Of a stretch of 35,301 bases of DNA, positions 33,497-35,301 are shown in pieces. Origin of the DNA: an uncultured Verrucomicrobiota bacterium. Its GTDB lineage: Bacteria; Verrucomicrobiota; Verrucomicrobiia; Opitutales; Opitutaceae. Where the stretch lies: positions 1 to 35,301 of the forward strand of contig CAJCBL010000188.1 of assembly GCA_903960515.1 (NCBI GenBank), given 5' to 3'. The notes below the pieces were generated by a model. The model was not told where the DNA came from, ran no database searches, and saw only the letters and a program-made list of their open reading frames with translations. Within the stretch, counting starts at the first letter, position 1. Each line of letters starts with the position of its first letter. The position numbers and the translations under genes are program-made.

Positions 33497-34346
33497 GGGT
33501 GCCGCATCAGCCATCGTAGCTGGGTCGGACCTCGTGTCCGCGCACCGGTTTTGCCGCGCGCGGCTAAGGCCGACCTCACGAACAACGCGTAGTGCAGACG
33601 GCAAAGATCTTCGGAAATCGGGGTAGTGCTGCGCGCGACCGCCCAGAAGGCCAGCGCGATGGCGCCGAACAACCCAACTGCGAGCCAGCGGCCGCGTAAC
33701 CGGGCGTTGGAGGCGGCGGCAATAGACGAGAAACCCGAAATCCGTGGCGGGGCGAGAAGGGCCGAAGCGCGGGAGTTTCGTCTATCCCGGTCGGACGGTG
33801 AAGCGGGCGGAGCCTTCACCAGTGAATCAAGCGCTCCGCCCTTGAGTAGAGAGTTCCAGCACCGAACACAATCGAGCGCACCACGCGCAGCCACCTCTTT
33901 GTGGCGCGGTTCCGGGAGTTCGCGCTCCGCGGCAACGATGTGCCGCGACGAGAAATGGGGAACGGCATTTCCACATATCAGACTTGGGCGGCGAATAGGC
34001 TGCAGTCGCGCCCGGCGCCCAGTTGGGGGGCGGGCTGTGCATCCGGCGCGGTCGCTCCGCGCTATGTCTGTATTATTGAGCGCACTCATCCTATCGCGAA
34101 CAGTAGAGGGCTGACGTGCAATCGCCCTCCGCGGGCTCTATCGGTTTGATGCCTCGATCACCGTGCAGAGGTCTCTGCGAGCACAGAAGGTCCGCGAGGG
34201 GTCATAGATTCCCATGATACCGCGGAGGACGGAAAACACATCCCTATGACATAACGAAGCCGCCATAATCTCGCATTCTGCCGTTACCCCACAATGAGAC
34301 GCAGGCGACTAAGGCCTCGTCAAACACCCAGACCCTAGTCAGGATT
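33497..34346. other. Gene-poor, eroded intergenic region
   Basis: No gene can be supported in these 850 bp. A minus-strand frame (34089 to 33472) contains one hydrophobic stretch (RWLAVGLFGAIALAFWAVAR) followed by TPISEDLCRLHYALFV. It ends inside repeat copy D and has no family resemblance, so it is at best a relic. A small palindrome (CGGAC/GTCCG) lies near 33527. The last 200 bp are A/T-richer and form the leader of the GH12-like remnant. Confidence 0.5.
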
Positions 34347-34880
34347 ATGAATTCAGTACCCCGTTCCAAGATAACCAGGCTGTTCGCCTGGGCTGCGGCC
34401 ATTGGGCTCGCATCGCTCACCACCTCGGCCCTCGCATGGAGTTGGACCAACTCTGAGCAATACGGCAAGTGGACCGATTCGGAAGGATGGCTGCTCGAAA
34501 ACGACGTATGGGGCCCGTCAGGCGGCTGGCAGCAGACCATCTACGCCGATTCACACAGCTATTTTCAGGTGACCGGAAACCTGAAAGCGCAGCAATATAT
34601 CGCATCCTATCCGCACGCCTCCAAGGACATCGGCCGTCCCGTAAGCGACGTGGCCAACGCGGCGAAGCCGCTCATGGTGACCGTCGACGCGACTATCCCC
34701 ACCGATGTCGATTTCGGGCAGGCGACCCGATCGAACTGGCCCCCAAGAGCATCACGACCCTATACGGCAGTTATTGATCGAGGCCCCCAATCGATATTCC
34801 TAAACACAGCCGTTGGATTTACAGAAGTTAACGAAAGTGCCCGCCGTAGGAGCGTGCTTGCACGCGATATGCGCTCTTAA
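34347..34880 (+). pseudogene. Remnant of a secreted GH12-like glycoside hydrolase
   Basis: The frame starts at ATG 34347, with AGGATT upstream. It has a clear signal peptide (LFAWAAAIGLASLTTSALA) followed by SWTNSEQYGKWTDSEGWLLE, NDVWGPSGGWQQTIYADSHS, YFQVTGN and IASYPHASKDIGRPVS. This is the N-terminal third of a beta-jelly-roll enzyme resembling GH12 (ENDVWG and SYPHA are family-like). After DATIPTDVDFG (about 34717) the protein character is lost. In another frame a plausible C-terminus, PIELAPKSITTLYGSY-stop, ends at 34777. This suggests an internal deletion joining the two ends out of frame. The original frame then reads through repeat copy E and ends within it. Nonfunctional; family assignment moderate. 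Confidence 0.55.
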
Positions 34881-34923
34881 TCGCGTGCAAGCACGCTCCT
34901 ACGAATGAATGGTTACGCCTCAG
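34836..34923 (+). repeat. Composite REP-doublet element, copy E (left arm missing)
   Basis: It starts at GCCCGCCGTAGGAGCG, keeps an almost perfect REP doublet (GTAGGAGCGTGCTTGCACGC and its complement, 34846-34903) and ends GAATGAATGGTTACGCCTCAG. The left arm and left terminus found in A-D are absent. It lies between the GH12 remnant and the RAYT relic. Confidence 0.82.
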
Positions 34924-34960
34924 TCATCTTCCTCGTTCCCTTCGTTTCCCTCTGTAAATT

Positions 34961-35197
34961 GCTATTTATAGGATTAGGGACAGGTCGGTTCTGGCACACC
35001 AATATGTGGAAGTGGTTTCTGATGAAGGCCTAGGTGAAGATTTCGACCCCGCAAAATTCCGCCACCAGCCAGAGCTGGCGTCGCAGGATTTCCTTGGCCG
35101 GGTCGTCGATGACGCGCTCCCCCGCCACCCACCATGTCATGCAGTGGTACGCTGCCGGCCCGTCCTCGGGCGAAACCTTGCTGCGCCCCAGCCTCAT
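34961..35197 (-). pseudogene. REP-associated (RAYT/Y1) transposase fragment
   Basis: Minus strand from ATG 35197 reads MRLGRSKVSPEDGPAAYHCM, then TWWVAGERVIDDPAKEILRR, QLWLVAEFCGVEIFT, and a TAG at 35030-35032. Continuing in frame gives AFIRNHFHILVCQNR, with the HUH pair of Y1 transposases in NHFHILV (His codons 35012-35014 and 35006-35008), and ends at TAG 34961-34963. Relatives have an aromatic codon where the first TAG sits and continue for another 200 or more residues. This copy is therefore truncated right after the HUH motif as well as nonsense-mutated. RAYT enzymes mobilise REP sequences, and a REP doublet lies about 40 bp downstream. The family call is strong for so short a piece. Confidence 0.82.
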
Positions 35198-35251
35198 AAC
35201 GCCCGCAGAATAGTCACAACGGGGATTATGTCTAAGATTTCCGACTGTCCC
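34977..35251. repeat. Short inverted repeat bracketing the RAYT fragment
   Basis: GGGACAGGTCGG at 34977-34988 and CCGACTGTCCC at 35241-35251 are inverted copies (one extra G) on either side of the transposase relic. They may be the borders of the original element or of the deletion derivative. Confidence 0.5.
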
Positions 35252-35301
35252 CCTCTCTGGTCCCGGCACCGTGCCCGACGAGCGCAAGGACCACGTCGCA
35301 G

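Noticed and set aside
33472-34089. Minus-strand 205-aa frame with one hydrophobic segment
   Set aside because: No family resemblance, ends within a repeat and has no plausible leader; kept only as a comment in the intergenic entry.
2291-34923. CRISPR array from the recurring palindromic repeats
   Set aside because: Copies are kilobases apart, occur in both orientations, have no regular spacers, and no cas gene is present.

Overview
High-GC bacterial DNA that most resembles a Verrucomicrobiota chromosome of the Opitutaceae type. This is inferred from four things: an Akkermansia Amuc_1098-1101-like pilus operon, a YezD-type small protein beside a sulfate-binding protein, degenerate heptanucleotide repeats between genes, and REP doublets together with a REP-associated transposase relic. 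No ribosomal or other phylogenetic marker is present, so the assignment rests on gene content.

Layout. 0-2.3 kb: a Na+/Ca2+ exchanger-like membrane protein (-) divergent from hemE (+). 2.3-6.6 kb: a decaying sensory module, made of a periplasmic solute-binding pseudogene (two in-frame stops plus a frameshift) and a hybrid histidine kinase split by one frameshift, flanked by repeats. 6.6-9.3 kb: an RlmI-type rRNA methyltransferase, a tiny membrane protein with a strong terminator, and an unrecognised 169-aa protein. 9.5-11.7 kb: cheW, then a three-gene set with the cnrYXH order (membrane anti-sigma candidate, periplasmic metal-sensor-like protein, ECF sigma factor), then tRNA-Leu(CAG). 12-14 kb: a small unknown protein, pcm, and a CheX-like phosphatase with a clear terminator. 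14.7-17 kb: a receiver-histidine kinase divergent from a YraQ/SO_0444-like permease with a Cys/His-rich loop. 17.2-19.5 kb: pdhA and pdhB (pyruvate dehydrogenase E1 alpha and beta), separated by an unusual repeat-filled spacer. 19.5-24.6 kb: a tightly coupled pilus operon (PilM/PilN fusion, PilO/PilP-like fusion, secretin). 24.8-26.6 kb: a secreted esterase. 27-33.4 kb: a co-directional locus of YezD-like protein, sulfate-binding protein, TonB-dependent receptor, TonB and a Tat-exported amidohydrolase, which reads as an uptake and processing unit for sulfate or an organosulfur compound. 33.4-35.3 kb: eroded DNA with a GH12-like remnant, repeats and a RAYT (Y1 transposase) pseudogene.

The most unusual feature is a dispersed family of composite repeats (2.3, 6.5, 14.5, 33.4 and 34.9 kb). 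Each has a central REP doublet that forms a long hairpin. Complete copies also carry conserved flanks ending in inverted repeats (GCCGTAACCAT / ATGGTTACGGC). Two copies begin at the stop codon of the neighbouring gene. A dead REP-associated transposase with a visible HUH motif lies about 40 bp from the last copy.
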